From NCBI RefSeq assembly GCF_000407545.1, contig NZ_ASWH01000001.1, forward strand, positions 915,501 through 979,500: 64,000 nucleotides of DNA. The letters run 5' to 3'. The DNA is from Enterococcus gilvus ATCC BAA-350. GTDB lineage: Bacteria; Bacillota; Bacilli; Lactobacillales; Enterococcaceae. Position numbers and translations under genes: made by a program. This document shows positions 28,526-37,711 of the stretch, in pieces. The first letter of the stretch is position 1. Each line of letters opens with the position of its first letter. Below the pieces are notes generated by a model, which saw only the letters and a program-made list of their open reading frames with translations, was not told where the DNA came from and searched no databases.

Positions 28526-29224
28526 GTTCATAAGGGCTTGGCTTAATTCGTTAAAACTCCGCAGTTCCTTTTCAAAAATAGGGAGTTGATTCTTAGGTAT
28601 TTCACGTCTCTGATGATTGAACCACCAAACAGACCATCCCGCAGCTTTAGCGCCGAGAACATCGTTATCAAAACTATCGCCAACATATAGAAGCGATTCA
28701 GGTGATAGATTCAAAGCAGCTTCCATCAGCTTGAAAATACCGGGATCCGGCTTTTGAATTTGAACACCATCAGAAATTAGAATATGTTTCTGGTCAATCC
28801 AGCGAGGGATGTTCAATGCGCGAATCTTATCATTTTGGCGTTCGACAGGACCGTTGGTGATAAGTCCAATAGGAATTTCTGACTGATTCAAATAGTCGAG
28901 TGCCTCCGTTATTTCATAAGGAAGAGCAATGTTCTTTAAAGCGTGATCATAGTTTTCTTGAAAAGTATGAATTTCTGAGTCAGTCGGGAGGTAACCGAAG
29001 TCAGCCAGAGCAAGTCGAATGCGTTCATAGCGCATTTTCACAAGCGTCCATTCCCCCGTAATTGATTTCATATAATGCAAATCACTGTAATAGCGAAACC
29101 GGATAAAAAGATCATTCATTTTACTGGCTGGAAACGATGGGAATAGGCTTTTGATCGCCTCTGCGAAAGGTGACTGCTGTTCGTATAAAGTGTCATCTAG
29201 GTCAAATACGATACCTTGGATCAT
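28505..29224 (-). CDS. HAD family hydrolase, subfamily IA
   Basis: The 239-residue phosphatase-like protein starts at ATG 29224 behind TAGGAG. It has all HAD motifs: VFDLDDTLYE (motif I nucleophile Asp), LITNGP (motif II), K in QIQKPDPGIF (motif III) and YVGDSFDNDVLGAKAAG (motif IV). The alpha-helical cap between motifs I and II marks subfamily IA, close to the YjjG/YfnB type of nucleotidase. The true substrate is unknown. It is divergent from spx across a long AT-rich gap. Confidence 0.88.
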   Translation of the reverse strand: MIQGIVFDLDDTLYEQQSPFAEAIKSLFPSFPASKMNDLFIRFRYYSDLHYMKSITGEWTLVKMRYERIRLALADFGYLPTDSEIHTFQENYDHALKNIALPYEITEALDYLNQSEIPIGLITNGPVERQNDKIRALNIPRWIDQKHILISDGVQIQKPDPGIFKLMEAALNLSPESLLYVGDSFDNDVLGAKAAGWSVWWFNHQRREIPKNQLPIFEKELRSFNELSQALMNKKSLQR

Positions 29225-30001
29225 TTTCTCACTCCTAATAGTTTGTACCTCTATTATAGCAAATAATAAATTCTTAACAGTTCTGAGCAAAAAAATAGAA
29301 ACTTAAGAGAATTCTTGTTATGTTATCAATGCATCAAAATGGATGAAAAAACATAGACCGCCATCAATCAAAAATATTCATGCAGAAAAAAATAATGATT
29401 GAAATGGGAAGAAAGTGCGGAATTTTAAGGTCTACCAATTTTTGAAAACTCCATAAAATTTTTGATTTATTTCGACTATTTGGAAGCTGTATCTATTGTT
29501 TAACCGCAAAATAGTAAAAAAATTTGATACAGAAAAATTACTCACAGCACAAAATAAAATAACTATAAAATAATAACTGCTGTACTTTATTAGCTGAAGT
29601 TTTTTAAAATCATTCTAAAAAAGCCTTGTTATATAAAGTTTTATAAACACAAATTTACTTTATAAAAATATTGTTTTTTAATTTTTCTAAGATAAAAAAA
29701 ATTTTTTAAAAGAATAAAATTTGATTTTATTTAAAAATGGCGCTTATTATGTTACAGATTTCGCAACTGTTATAGCACTGTTTGAAATGAGAGATACGCC
29801 ATTGTTTTCTCATATTGACAAATGGGAAGTGTCGTGACTCCTTGTATAACGGAAGCCTAAATTAAATAACGTTAATATTTGTAAAAAAAAAGACAATGTC
29901 CTCTTTTTTTTGTTACCTTTTTTTTGTATAATAGAAACAGATAGCAGGAAGTACTGATTATCTGTTACAAAAATTGAGAGTCAAGAAAAGGAGTGATATG
30001 C
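29225..30001 (+). other. Long AT-rich gap between the HAD gene and spx
   Basis: The 777 bases hold no supported gene on either strand. The middle (29450-29750) is very rich in A and T runs. Near the spx end there is a TATAAT at 29927-29932 that could be a -10 element, though no good -35 lies 16-18 bases before it. An isolated TTGACA lies at 29815-29820. The gap is long for this compact region and may hold several spx promoters or an unrecognised small RNA. Confidence 0.4.
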
Positions 30002-30400
30002 ATGTTAACACTATATACTTCCCCTAGTTGTACATCATGTCGGAAAGCACGTGCTTGGCTACAGGAACATGAGATTCCTTATGTTGAACGAAATATCTTT
30101 TCTGAGCCATTGAACATTGATGAGTTGAAGGCCATTTTACAAATGACTGAAGATGGGACTGAAGAAATCATTTCAACCCGTTCGAAAGTTTTCCAAAAGT
30201 TGAACATGGATTTAGATGAGTTGTCACTGAAGGAATTGTTGGATTTAGTGAGAGACAATCCTGGATTATTACGTCGTCCGATCATGATCGATGAGAAACG
30301 TTTGCAAGTAGGATTTAATGAAGATGAAATTCGTCGATTCCTACCGCGTGATGTTCGCCAATATGAATTACGTCAAGCCCAATTAATGGCTGGATTATAG
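30002..30400 (+). CDS. spx: Transcriptional regulator Spx
   Basis: The 132-residue ArsC-fold protein begins [16 protein letters not shown], with the redox switch Cys10 and Cys13 in CxxC, and keeps the LLRRPIMID segment. Spx binds the alpha subunit of RNA polymerase and redirects transcription under disulfide stress. ATG 30002 behind AAGGAG is chosen over the in-frame GTG at 29993. Its adaptor for degradation, SpxH, is encoded at 37 kb in this window, and mecA follows directly. Confidence 0.96.
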   Translation: MLTLYTSPSCTSCRKARAWLQEHEIPYVERNIFSEPLNIDELKAILQMTEDGTEEIISTRSKVFQKLNMDLDELSLKELLDLVRDNPGLLRRPIMIDEKRLQVGFNEDEIRRFLPRDVRQYELRQAQLMAGL

Positions 30401-30407
30401 AATAAAT

Positions 30408-30434
30408 ACCTCGCGGTTGCGAGGTGTTTTTTTG
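30408..30434 (+). terminator. spx terminator
   Basis: ACCTCGC and GCGAGGT form a hairpin with loop GGTT, followed by GTTTTTTT. Confidence 0.9.
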
Positions 30435-30536
30435 ATTCTCTTTTTTTCTAAGGGGAAAATTTCTTGAGTGCACAGCCTTTATAAATGAGTGTTTCCTCTT
30501 TTGTTTATAGGAATTTAATAAAATTCGATGGCTTTC

Positions 30537-30564
30537 TTTACTTTTAACCGGAATCAGTTACAAT
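30537..30564 (+). promoter_or_regulatory. Candidate mecA promoter
   Basis: TTTACT at 30537-30542 and TACAAT at 30559-30564 are 16 bases apart, about 38 bases before the mecA start. Confidence 0.45.
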
Positions 30565-30601
30565 GAACATATAATCTATCTTTAAAGTGAGGTGTGCCAA
30601 G

Positions 30602-31246
30602 ATGGAGATGGAACACATCAATGAAAATACGATCCGAGTCATTATTGAGAATGAAGATCTAGCGGAGCGCGGTATTACTTTCTTAGATCTACTAGGAAAT
30701 CATCGAGAAATCGAATCCTTCTTTTACAGTATTTTAGAAGAAGTAGATATCGAAGATGAGTTTAAAAGTAGTGAAGCGGTAACGTTTCAGGTCCTTCCGA
30801 AAAATGACGGATTGGAACTATTTATTAGTAAAAACTTGACACCAGAAGACATCAACAAGATGAACAATTCGACAGAGTTCGAAACGAATGATTTTGACCA
30901 ACTGATTCGTCAACAAATTTTAGCAAACTCTGAAAGCCTTGAAGAGGACGAAGTAACAAGCCGCTTACGGGTTTTTCAGTTGAATAGTTTTGAGGATATG
31001 ATTGAATTAGCAAGTTATCACTTTTTAGATGAAGCTTGGTGTGATTTATATCTGTTGAACGAGACTTATTATTTACAAGTCTACTTTGATCCTGAAATTT
31101 TCGGTGAGTTTGGTTTATCAGACGTGATTGCTGAAGTTTTGGAATATGCGCAAGATTCTTCTGTGTCGACAGAAATGTTAGAAGAATATGGGAAGCTTTT
31201 GATGCATCGTGAAGCGATTGAAATTACCCGTGCTCATTTTAATTAA
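30602..31246 (+). CDS. mecA: Adaptor protein MecA
   Basis: The 214-residue adaptor starts MEMEHINENTIRV at ATG 30602 behind GTGAGGTG. It has the short N-terminal substrate-binding domain (ENEDLAERGITFLDLLGN), an acidic linker and the C-terminal ClpC-binding domain (VFQLNSFEDMIELA to the end). MecA delivers competence regulators and other proteins to ClpCP. It lies between spx and the competence gene coiA, the usual order in this group, with its own promoter and terminator. Confidence 0.95.
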   Translation: MEMEHINENTIRVIIENEDLAERGITFLDLLGNHREIESFFYSILEEVDIEDEFKSSEAVTFQVLPKNDGLELFISKNLTPEDINKMNNSTEFETNDFDQLIRQQILANSESLEEDEVTSRLRVFQLNSFEDMIELASYHFLDEAWCDLYLLNETYYLQVYFDPEIFGEFGLSDVIAEVLEYAQDSSVSTEMLEEYGKLLMHREAIEITRAHFN

Positions 31247-31261
31247 ATAGTTTGATATTAC

Positions 31262-31293
31262 AGCCTTCGTTCGTTTGAACGAGGGCTTTTTTT
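31262..31293 (+). terminator. mecA terminator
   Basis: AGCCTTCGTTC pairs with GAACGAGGGCT (one G-U), followed by seven T. Confidence 0.9.
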
Positions 31294-31386
31294 GATTTTC
31301 AGTATATTTGTCGAATGGAATAAACGCTTCTACAAAAAATGGGCAGGTTTGAATGCAATTGCGTATCTTTTTTTGAGGTGATGAGA

Positions 31387-32385
31387 ATGATATTTGCTTA
31401 TACTGAAAAAAAAGAGATGGTACAAGCTTCGGAAGTTGAAAAGAAACAACATGTTTTTTGTCCGGATTGTGGTGAAGGATTGATTCGAAAGGCAGGTCAA
31501 ATCAAGATTCCTCATTTCGCTCATGGAAGACACTCGGAGTGTCATGGCTTAAGTGAAGGAGAGACACCGGAACATCTGGGAGCAAAATGGTTTTTTCATG
31601 AATGGGGAAATCACTTTGACGAAACGTGGCAGTTGGAAACGCCATTACCAGATCTACCGCAACGTCCAGACCTGCTCCATGAACGTATTGCGGTGGAAAT
31701 TCAATGCTCCCCGTTGAAAAGCACGCGCTTAGAAGAACGTATCCACGGGTACCGGGACAAAAACTATCAGGATTGGTGGTTATTAGGAAAAAAACTTTGG
31801 CCAAAAGAAAAATTTACGGTATTGCAAAAACAGTTTTGTTCCTTCGATAAAGAACGAGGGGTTCATTTATGGCTGTTAGGAGATAATCAAATTCGATTGC
31901 TTTATCATATCCACGAAATCGATGAGGTGATTTATTCAGAAGAGCGGTGGTCGGAGACTTCCCACCCGTTAAAAGAAATTTATCATTCCTGTGTTGCAAA
32001 ACGTCCGCCCCATCTTTATCTAACTAGTGAAAGTATCAGTCAAAGAAAACAGGAATTGAGTCTCAAGCTTGTTCAAAGCAATCCCAGAGTCCGAGCGTTG
32101 CAAGAATATCTTTATAGTGAGCGTAGACATTTGTTGTATTTGCCTAATTGGGTATATTTTCCCAGCCGCTATTCTTTTTTCTATCAGGAAGATCTTCTTG
32201 TATTTCGCTACTTGTTTCAAAAGGAAGCTAAGAACGCTTCCCGAATCTTTCAGAAATTTTTGGAATTCCGTCAAGAGAATCAGAAAGAATGGCTGTTTTA
32301 TAGAATTGACCAGCGCGAAATTTTAGAGAGAATGTATCTTGAGGCTATTTTTTGTCAAAGAAAGGCTAAAGTTTTATCCCCCTAG
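31387..32385 (+). CDS. coiA: Competence protein CoiA
   Basis: The 332-residue protein starts at ATG 31387 behind GAGGTGA. Its N-terminus has a zinc-binding-like HVFCPDCGEGLIRKAG and PHFAH, followed by TPEHLGAKWF and a nuclease-like core with D in RPDLL and VEIQCS, matching the PD-(D/E)xK pattern. In streptococci CoiA is a late competence protein needed for recombination of incoming DNA. It has no partner genes next to it; pepF follows under its own leader, as in other lactic acid bacteria. Confidence 0.9.
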   Translation: MIFAYTEKKEMVQASEVEKKQHVFCPDCGEGLIRKAGQIKIPHFAHGRHSECHGLSEGETPEHLGAKWFFHEWGNHFDETWQLETPLPDLPQRPDLLHERIAVEIQCSPLKSTRLEERIHGYRDKNYQDWWLLGKKLWPKEKFTVLQKQFCSFDKERGVHLWLLGDNQIRLLYHIHEIDEVIYSEERWSETSHPLKEIYHSCVAKRPPHLYLTSESISQRKQELSLKLVQSNPRVRALQEYLYSERRHLLYLPNWVYFPSRYSFFYQEDLLVFRYLFQKEAKNASRIFQKFLEFRQENQKEWLFYRIDQREILERMYLEAIFCQRKAKVLSP

Positions 32386-32555
32386 CAGTTTTCCAAATTA
32401 CTTTTTTCTAAATTGTGGTAAGATTGAGGATGAAAAATACAATCGATTATCCTTTACTTTTACGTAGTAAAACGACTGAAGTGTAAAGATAAACGTTCAT
32501 ACATGCTGCTTTTTTCTAATGGAAAAAGTACGAAAATAGAGTTAGGAGTGTAGTT

Positions 32556-34373
32556 ATGAGTGAGGCAAAGCAATTACCAACGCGTCAAGAAGTATCAGCG
32601 GAGTTGACTTGGGATTTAACCAAAATCTTTGTTGATGCTGCTGCTTTTGAGAAAAAATTTCAAGATTTAGCGAATGAATTGACCGAAGTAAACAAGATCA
32701 AGGGAAGTCTAAATCAAGGAGCAACAGAATTTTTAATGGCGATTGACTATATTTTGGATATTTATCGCAAAGCGGAGGTCATTTATGTCTATGCTCATTT
32801 GAAAAACGATGAAGACACGGCTAATACGACCAACCAAGCACTTTACGCCAGAGCATCTAGTCTGATCGCGCAGGTCAGTGAAGCGGTTAGCTGGTTTGAA
32901 CCGGAAATGTTGCAGCTTTCGGATCAAGAAATTTGGGCTTTCTTTGAAGCTGAACCAAAACTTGAGTTGTACCGTCACTTTGTTGAACAAATCATCTCAG
33001 AAAGAGCCCACGTTTTACCTGCTGAGCAAGAAGCCTTGTTAGCTGGAGCCAGTGAGATTTTTAGCAGTTCAGCGGATACTTTTTCAATTATGAACAACGC
33101 GGATCTGAAATTCCCAGTTGTAAAAAATGAAGAAGGGGAAAATGTTCAATTGACTCATGGGGTCTATGGACAGTTACTAGAAAGTACGGATCGCACAGTT
33201 CGCGAGGAGGCATTCAAGGCCTTATATTCCGTTTATCATCAATTTCGAAATACGCTGGCAACAACATTGAGCACGCATGTAAAAGGGCATAATTATAAAG
33301 CAAAAGTACGCGGTTATACGTCTGCCCGCCAAGCCGCATTGAGTGGGAATCATATTCCAGAGGATGTTTATGAAACATTGACGCTCGTGGTCAACCAATA
33401 TTTACCACTGCTACATCGGTATGTGGAATTGCGTAAAGAATTGTTGGGTCTACCAGAGTTGCATATGTATGACCTGTACACACCACTATTAGCAGAAGCA
33501 CCAATGAAGTTTACTTATGAAAAAGCGCAAGAAAAAGCGCTTGAAGCGTTAAAACCTTTAGGGGAAGAATATTTAGATGTCGTCAAAAAAGCATTTGCAG
33601 AGCGCTGGATCGACGTTGTAGAAAACCAAGGCAAACGCAGCGGTGCCTATTCTTCTGGGGCCTATGATACGCAACCGTACATTCTTTTAAACTGGCACGA
33701 CCGATTAGATGAGCTTTACACACTCGTCCATGAAATGGGCCACAGTGCCCATAGCTATTTTACCCGTCACACACAGCCTTATGTCTATGGAGATTATTCA
33801 ATCTTTTTAGCAGAAATCGCGTCTACGACGAATGAAAATCTGCTGACGAGCTACTTATTAGAGACGGAGAAAGATCCGAAAATTCGTGCCTATATTATCA
33901 ATCATTACTTAGATGGATTTAAAGGAACCATTTTCCGTCAAACCCAGTTTGCTGAATTCGAGCACTTTATTCATACGGAAGATGCGGCTGGCACACCACT
34001 GACTAGCGAACATCTAAGCAAATTTTATGGTGAACTGAATGCGAAATACTATGGACCGATCGTCGTTAACGATGAGGAAATAAAAGACGAATGGGCAAGA
34101 ATTCCGCATTTCTACTATAATTATTATGTTTATCAGTATGCGACAGGTTTTTCAGCGGCAAGCGCATTAGCGAAACGGATCGTTGAAGGGGAGCCAGATG
34201 CTTTAGACAAGTACTTAACGTATTTAAAATCCGGCAGCAGTGATTATCCGATCGAAGTAATGAAAAAAGCGGGCGTGGATATGACACAACCGACATATAT
34301 CGAGGATGCTATGGAAATTTTCGCTCGCCGGTTGGATGAGTTAGAAGAATTGGTAGCAGAATTAAAAGAATAA
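32556..34373 (+). CDS. pepF: Oligoendopeptidase F
   Basis: The 605-residue M3-family zinc metallopeptidase has the HExxH zinc site in LVHEMGHSAHSYF near residue 390 and the third ligand Glu in LAEIASTTNE. It cleaves short peptides of about 7-17 residues in the cytosol. The whole length is typical. ATG 32556 follows TTAGGAG. In lactic acid bacteria pepF often follows coiA, as here. A terminator follows closely. Confidence 0.95.
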   Translation: MSEAKQLPTRQEVSAELTWDLTKIFVDAAAFEKKFQDLANELTEVNKIKGSLNQGATEFLMAIDYILDIYRKAEVIYVYAHLKNDEDTANTTNQALYARASSLIAQVSEAVSWFEPEMLQLSDQEIWAFFEAEPKLELYRHFVEQIISERAHVLPAEQEALLAGASEIFSSSADTFSIMNNADLKFPVVKNEEGENVQLTHGVYGQLLESTDRTVREEAFKALYSVYHQFRNTLATTLSTHVKGHNYKAKVRGYTSARQAALSGNHIPEDVYETLTLVVNQYLPLLHRYVELRKELLGLPELHMYDLYTPLLAEAPMKFTYEKAQEKALEALKPLGEEYLDVVKKAFAERWIDVVENQGKRSGAYSSGAYDTQPYILLNWHDRLDELYTLVHEMGHSAHSYFTRHTQPYVYGDYSIFLAEIASTTNENLLTSYLLETEKDPKIRAYIINHYLDGFKGTIFRQTQFAEFEHFIHTEDAAGTPLTSEHLSKFYGELNAKYYGPIVVNDEEIKDEWARIPHFYYNYYVYQYATGFSAASALAKRIVEGEPDALDKYLTYLKSGSSDYPIEVMKKAGVDMTQPTYIEDAMEIFARRLDELEELVAELKE

Positions 34374-34384
34374 TGGCGTGAGTG

Positions 34385-34413
34385 AGCAGAGGTGACAGCC
34401 TCTGCTTTTTTTT
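34385..34413 (+). terminator. pepF terminator
   Basis: AGCAGAGG and CCTCTGCT form a hairpin with a short loop, followed by eight T. Confidence 0.9.
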
Positions 34414-34667
34414 CGGTTCAATGGCGTTTCATGGAGGCGAAAGCGAAAAAAGAAAAGGATTCGCTAGTTTTATTTTTTTAGAATGTGGATAACTAGAGGC
34501 GAAGGACTTATTAAAAGTGGATATCTAAGGGTTTAAGCGTTTTCTCAATAAAAACTTAATAATTAAGGCCAATGTATTCAAATAATTGAAAAAAATTTTA
34601 TAAACGGAATTTCTCTTTTGATAATAATTATGAGAAAATTAGCATAAGTATAGGGGGGTGGGTAAAG

Positions 34668-35846
34668 ATGAGCAAACCAAATAAAAGAGACAAAATCGAT
34701 TTGTTTTTAAAGCTATCGATTGCCGTCATGTTTATTGCGGGTTTTCTGATTTTTATGTACCCATTCGTCGTTGATTCTATCAACAACTATGTAGATCAGC
34801 AGCGTTTGGAAGCCGTGCAGGAAAAGATGGAGTCGCGTTCTGAGTCGGATAAGAAAAAGCGTCTTGAAAGACTTGAAAAAGAAAATAAGAAGTTAAAAAC
34901 CATTATTCCTGGTGCTGGCAGCTTTGATGATCCATTTGAGTCTTCGTTGCGAGGAACGAAAAGCCCTAAAAAAGAATACTATGAAAAGCATATGATCGGC
35001 GCGGTATTTATTCCGAAAATACAAGTTAGTTTGCCTGTATACGATGAAACCAATGATTTCCTATTGGATAAGGGCGCAACTGTTTTACAAGGAACGTCTT
35101 TTCCTGTTGGTGGGAAAGGAACACATTCAGTGATAACGGGTCATACAGGCTTGCCAGAGAAAAAGCTTTTTACCGACCTGGAGCTGTTGAAAAAGAAAGA
35201 CCGTTTTTTCTTACATATTGAAGGAAAGAAACGCGCTTATCAGGTTGATCGCATCAAGAAAGTAAAACCTGATAATTATGCGGCACTTAAAATAGAGTTG
35301 GATCGAGATTTAGTGACGTTGTTGACCTGTACACCTTATGGGGTAAATAGCCATCGATTGCTCGTTACAGGCCATCGAGTAGCCTACCCAGTAGAGGCTG
35401 CAAAAAAAATCAAAGAGACTGAATCCTACCACCGGCAACGAGTCTATTATCTTGTAGCAGGATGCTTGTTCTTTGCAGCGCTTTTTGGCTATTTTGTCTG
35501 GCGTAAGATCATCCTTTATCAATCGAAGAAGTGCGAGTATACCTTTGTCTTTTATCTCTATAAAAATGGCGAACCTTTACCGGGGGTTCGAGCGTTACTG
35601 ACGCAAAAACGAGACGTTGTTCGGATAGATGGCCGCCTTGTCCACACAGTCAGTGATGCCTATGGAAAGGTTGAATTCAAGCAAATCCCTGGTGGTGTTT
35701 ACCGAGCAGAGACCGAGAATGGCTTAAGTGTGAAAGGGAAAGTATGGCGATTGAAGGACAAGAAATTCAAAATTCTCAAGCATCGCGGATACAAGAATAT
35801 CAAACAGAAAATCAGACATTTTATTATTGAAAGCAAGGTGAACTAG
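34668..35846 (+). CDS. Class C sortase with C-terminal SpaA-like domain, copy 1
   Basis: The 392-residue protein starts behind GGGGGGTGG. A lysine/arginine-rich N-terminus and membrane segment (residues 12-34) precede an extracytoplasmic sortase domain with a DPF lid (88-90), catalytic His159 (TGHTGLP), Cys221 (LLTCTPYG) and Arg230 (NSHR). A second membrane segment (259-279) is followed by RK and then residues ~290-372, which look like an SpaA/Cna-B fold (GEPLPGVRAL, SDAYGKVEF, IPGGVYRAE). Class C sortases polymerise pilins. No pilin gene is adjacent. The tail would be cytoplasmic by the positive-inside rule. Confidence 0.9.
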   Translation: MSKPNKRDKIDLFLKLSIAVMFIAGFLIFMYPFVVDSINNYVDQQRLEAVQEKMESRSESDKKKRLERLEKENKKLKTIIPGAGSFDDPFESSLRGTKSPKKEYYEKHMIGAVFIPKIQVSLPVYDETNDFLLDKGATVLQGTSFPVGGKGTHSVITGHTGLPEKKLFTDLELLKKKDRFFLHIEGKKRAYQVDRIKKVKPDNYAALKIELDRDLVTLLTCTPYGVNSHRLLVTGHRVAYPVEAAKKIKETESYHRQRVYYLVAGCLFFAALFGYFVWRKIILYQSKKCEYTFVFYLYKNGEPLPGVRALLTQKRDVVRIDGRLVHTVSDAYGKVEFKQIPGGVYRAETENGLSVKGKVWRLKDKKFKILKHRGYKNIKQKIRHFIIESKVN

Positions 35847-35847
35847 C

Positions 35848-37026
35848 GTGAAAGGCGCACCTAAAAAAAAGAGTCCGAAGAGACAAATGGTCAGCAAGAT
35901 TTTTATGATACTGATTTTCTTAGTCGGGTTGTTAGTAATGACGTATCCTTTTTATATCAATGCGGTGAATGATTTTATCGATCAAAAGCGGATGGAAGAA
36001 GTTCAACGAAAAAATCGAGAACAAAATATAGAACAAGTACGTAAAGCGAAAGAACGAATGAAGCAACGCAATGAAGAGCTGAAAAAAAACGGGCTAGTTC
36101 CTAAAGCACCGCCTTTTACAAACAGCAATGAACGGAAAATCGTAGGGGATGCTTACATTCGCAAACACCTAATTGGTGCGATCAGTATTCCGGCGATCGA
36201 GATCACGTTGCCGCTATTTGACACAACAAATGAGAAGCTGCTGCAAGAGGGAGCCACTGTTTTGCAGGGAACCTCCTATCCAACAGGAGGGGCAGACACT
36301 CATTCCGTCATTTCTGCTCATAGCGGATTGCCAGAAAAAAAACTATTTACCGATTTGGAAGATGTGAAAATTGGAGAAGTCTTTGTCATTGACCTTTTTG
36401 ATGATAAATTAGCTTATGAAGTAGAAAAAATAGATATCGTCGAACCTTCAGACACCTCCGTAATTACGATTGAACCTGGACGTGACATCGCTACATTGCT
36501 TACCTGTACACCTTACATGATCAACAGTCACCGACTTTTAGTTACGGGACATCGCGTCCCCTATACAAAGAAAATGGCGCAAGCAATAAAAAAGGCTGAC
36601 GACACACGAAAATTAAAAGAATTGTTGGTATTGATTGGCGTTGCATTGACCGTTTTACTTTTACTTTTTGGAATATATCGTGCGGTTCATAGCTATCTTT
36701 TGCGGAGCAGGCGTTTCAATTTGACTATTCTTCGAATGGATCAAGAAGGAAATCCTTTAACTGGAAAAGAATTCGCTTTATATACAAAGAACGGAAAGCA
36801 ATCGATTCAACGAGAAGGCCTTCCATTCATGGCGACAACAAATGAGGAAGGGCGCGCCCGATTTGAAAATATTCCGGGTGGTGTATATGTTGTCAAAGAG
36901 AGTGACATGGTCGGATTCAAGGCTGGAATCAAGAATTTAAGACAAGATCGTATTACTCTCTATCTAAATAAGCAGCAAAAGAAGTATATTTTCACAAAAG
37001 ACAATGCGGTGTATCTAAAAAAATAA
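35848..37026 (+). CDS. Class C sortase with C-terminal SpaA-like domain, copy 2
   Basis: The 392-residue paralogue starts at GTG 35848, one base after the stop of copy 1, with AAGGTG inside the end of that gene. Membrane segments lie at residues 17-37 and 259-280. Catalytic residues are His158 (SAHSGLP), Cys220 (LLTCTPYM) and Arg229 (NSHR). The DP(F/W) lid motif of copy 1 is missing; APPF (87-90) stands at that place. Residues ~290-373 form a clearer SpaA-like domain (GNPLTGKEFALYTKNGK, TTNEEGRARFENIPGGVY, VVKES), but an Arg stands where the isopeptide Lys is usual. The two genes form one operon. Confidence 0.9.
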   Translation: MKGAPKKKSPKRQMVSKIFMILIFLVGLLVMTYPFYINAVNDFIDQKRMEEVQRKNREQNIEQVRKAKERMKQRNEELKKNGLVPKAPPFTNSNERKIVGDAYIRKHLIGAISIPAIEITLPLFDTTNEKLLQEGATVLQGTSYPTGGADTHSVISAHSGLPEKKLFTDLEDVKIGEVFVIDLFDDKLAYEVEKIDIVEPSDTSVITIEPGRDIATLLTCTPYMINSHRLLVTGHRVPYTKKMAQAIKKADDTRKLKELLVLIGVALTVLLLLFGIYRAVHSYLLRSRRFNLTILRMDQEGNPLTGKEFALYTKNGKQSIQREGLPFMATTNEEGRARFENIPGGVYVVKESDMVGFKAGIKNLRQDRITLYLNKQQKKYIFTKDNAVYLKK

Positions 37027-37060
37027 AGCGTCATTGCCAATCTCGGCAATGACGCTTTTA
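37025..37060. terminator. Bidirectional terminator after the sortase pair
   Basis: A perfect 14-bp inverted repeat AAAGCGTCATTGCC / GGCAATGACGCTTT with loop AATCTC lies between convergent genes. Confidence 0.9.
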
Positions 37061-37711
37061 TTAAATCAACGATAAATGATGGTCAATATCTGGAGAGTGT
37101 CTCATGGGTGCATGTTTACTCTCGATTTCTAAGAAAGCAAGCAGCGCTTCCTTCGTGTTATATGTATCTAAAATATGGTGGATCGCGTCACAACCTTCAA
37201 TGCGAATCCCGGCATCACAGTTACTTCCGTAATTGTAGATAACCGCAGAAGGGTGAGAGGTGATTTCCATTTCATGGGCGATTTGCTGATCTGTCAGGAA
37301 AGATTCTTGCACAAAAGCAGAGTGTCGATCCTCTAAAAACATTTCTAAGTCTCCGCCCACTTTCGTGAACAATTGAATGGCTAATTTTTTCGAGTAGGGT
37401 TGTTTCTGTTCACCGACAGCCTTTTGCAGTTCAATCAAAAAGTCCCGCCCGCGTTTTTTTCCTTGAAGATGCGCCGCTTTTACATCTAAAGCAGCAGAAT
37501 GTATCTCTTGAGATAATTCTGTTCGTAACTGAATATCTTTTTCAGAGCCGCCGATTCGCTGCATGAATTCTGAAACAGTATTTAGATTCATGATGGGAAC
37601 CAAACGTAATTGAATTTTCATATCGTATTTGTTGATCAAATCAATAATTCGTTGTTCAATTGACAAACATTTTTTTCCAATTGGATTCACAAACAAATAA
37701 ATCTCAATCAC
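37061..37711 (-). CDS. spxH: ClpXP adaptor SpxH (YjbH), DsbA family
   Basis: The 216-residue thioredoxin-fold protein starts MIEIYLFVNPIGKKC. The CxxC of DsbA is reduced to a single Cys (PIGKKC), and a later cis-Pro region (TSHPSAVIY) is kept. In Bacillus and Staphylococcus YjbH binds Spx and hands it to ClpXP. The neighbours (CYTH gene in the same operon, divergent relQ, nadK, rluD) match the yjbH-yjbK-yjbM-yjbN-yjbO cluster of Bacillus. Its start overlaps the end of the CYTH gene by four bases. Confidence 0.88.
   Translation of the reverse strand: MIEIYLFVNPIGKKCLSIEQRIIDLINKYDMKIQLRLVPIMNLNTVSEFMQRIGGSEKDIQLRTELSQEIHSAALDVKAAHLQGKKRGRDFLIELQKAVGEQKQPYSKKLAIQLFTKVGGDLEMFLEDRHSAFVQESFLTDQQIAHEMEITSHPSAVIYNYGSNCDAGIRIEGCDAIHHILDTYNTKEALLAFLEIESKHAPMRHSPDIDHHLSLI

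Noticed and set aside
31255..31386. Possible competence promoter before coiA (GTCGAATG)
   Set aside because: It differs from the TACGAATA consensus at key bases and lacks a spaced partner.
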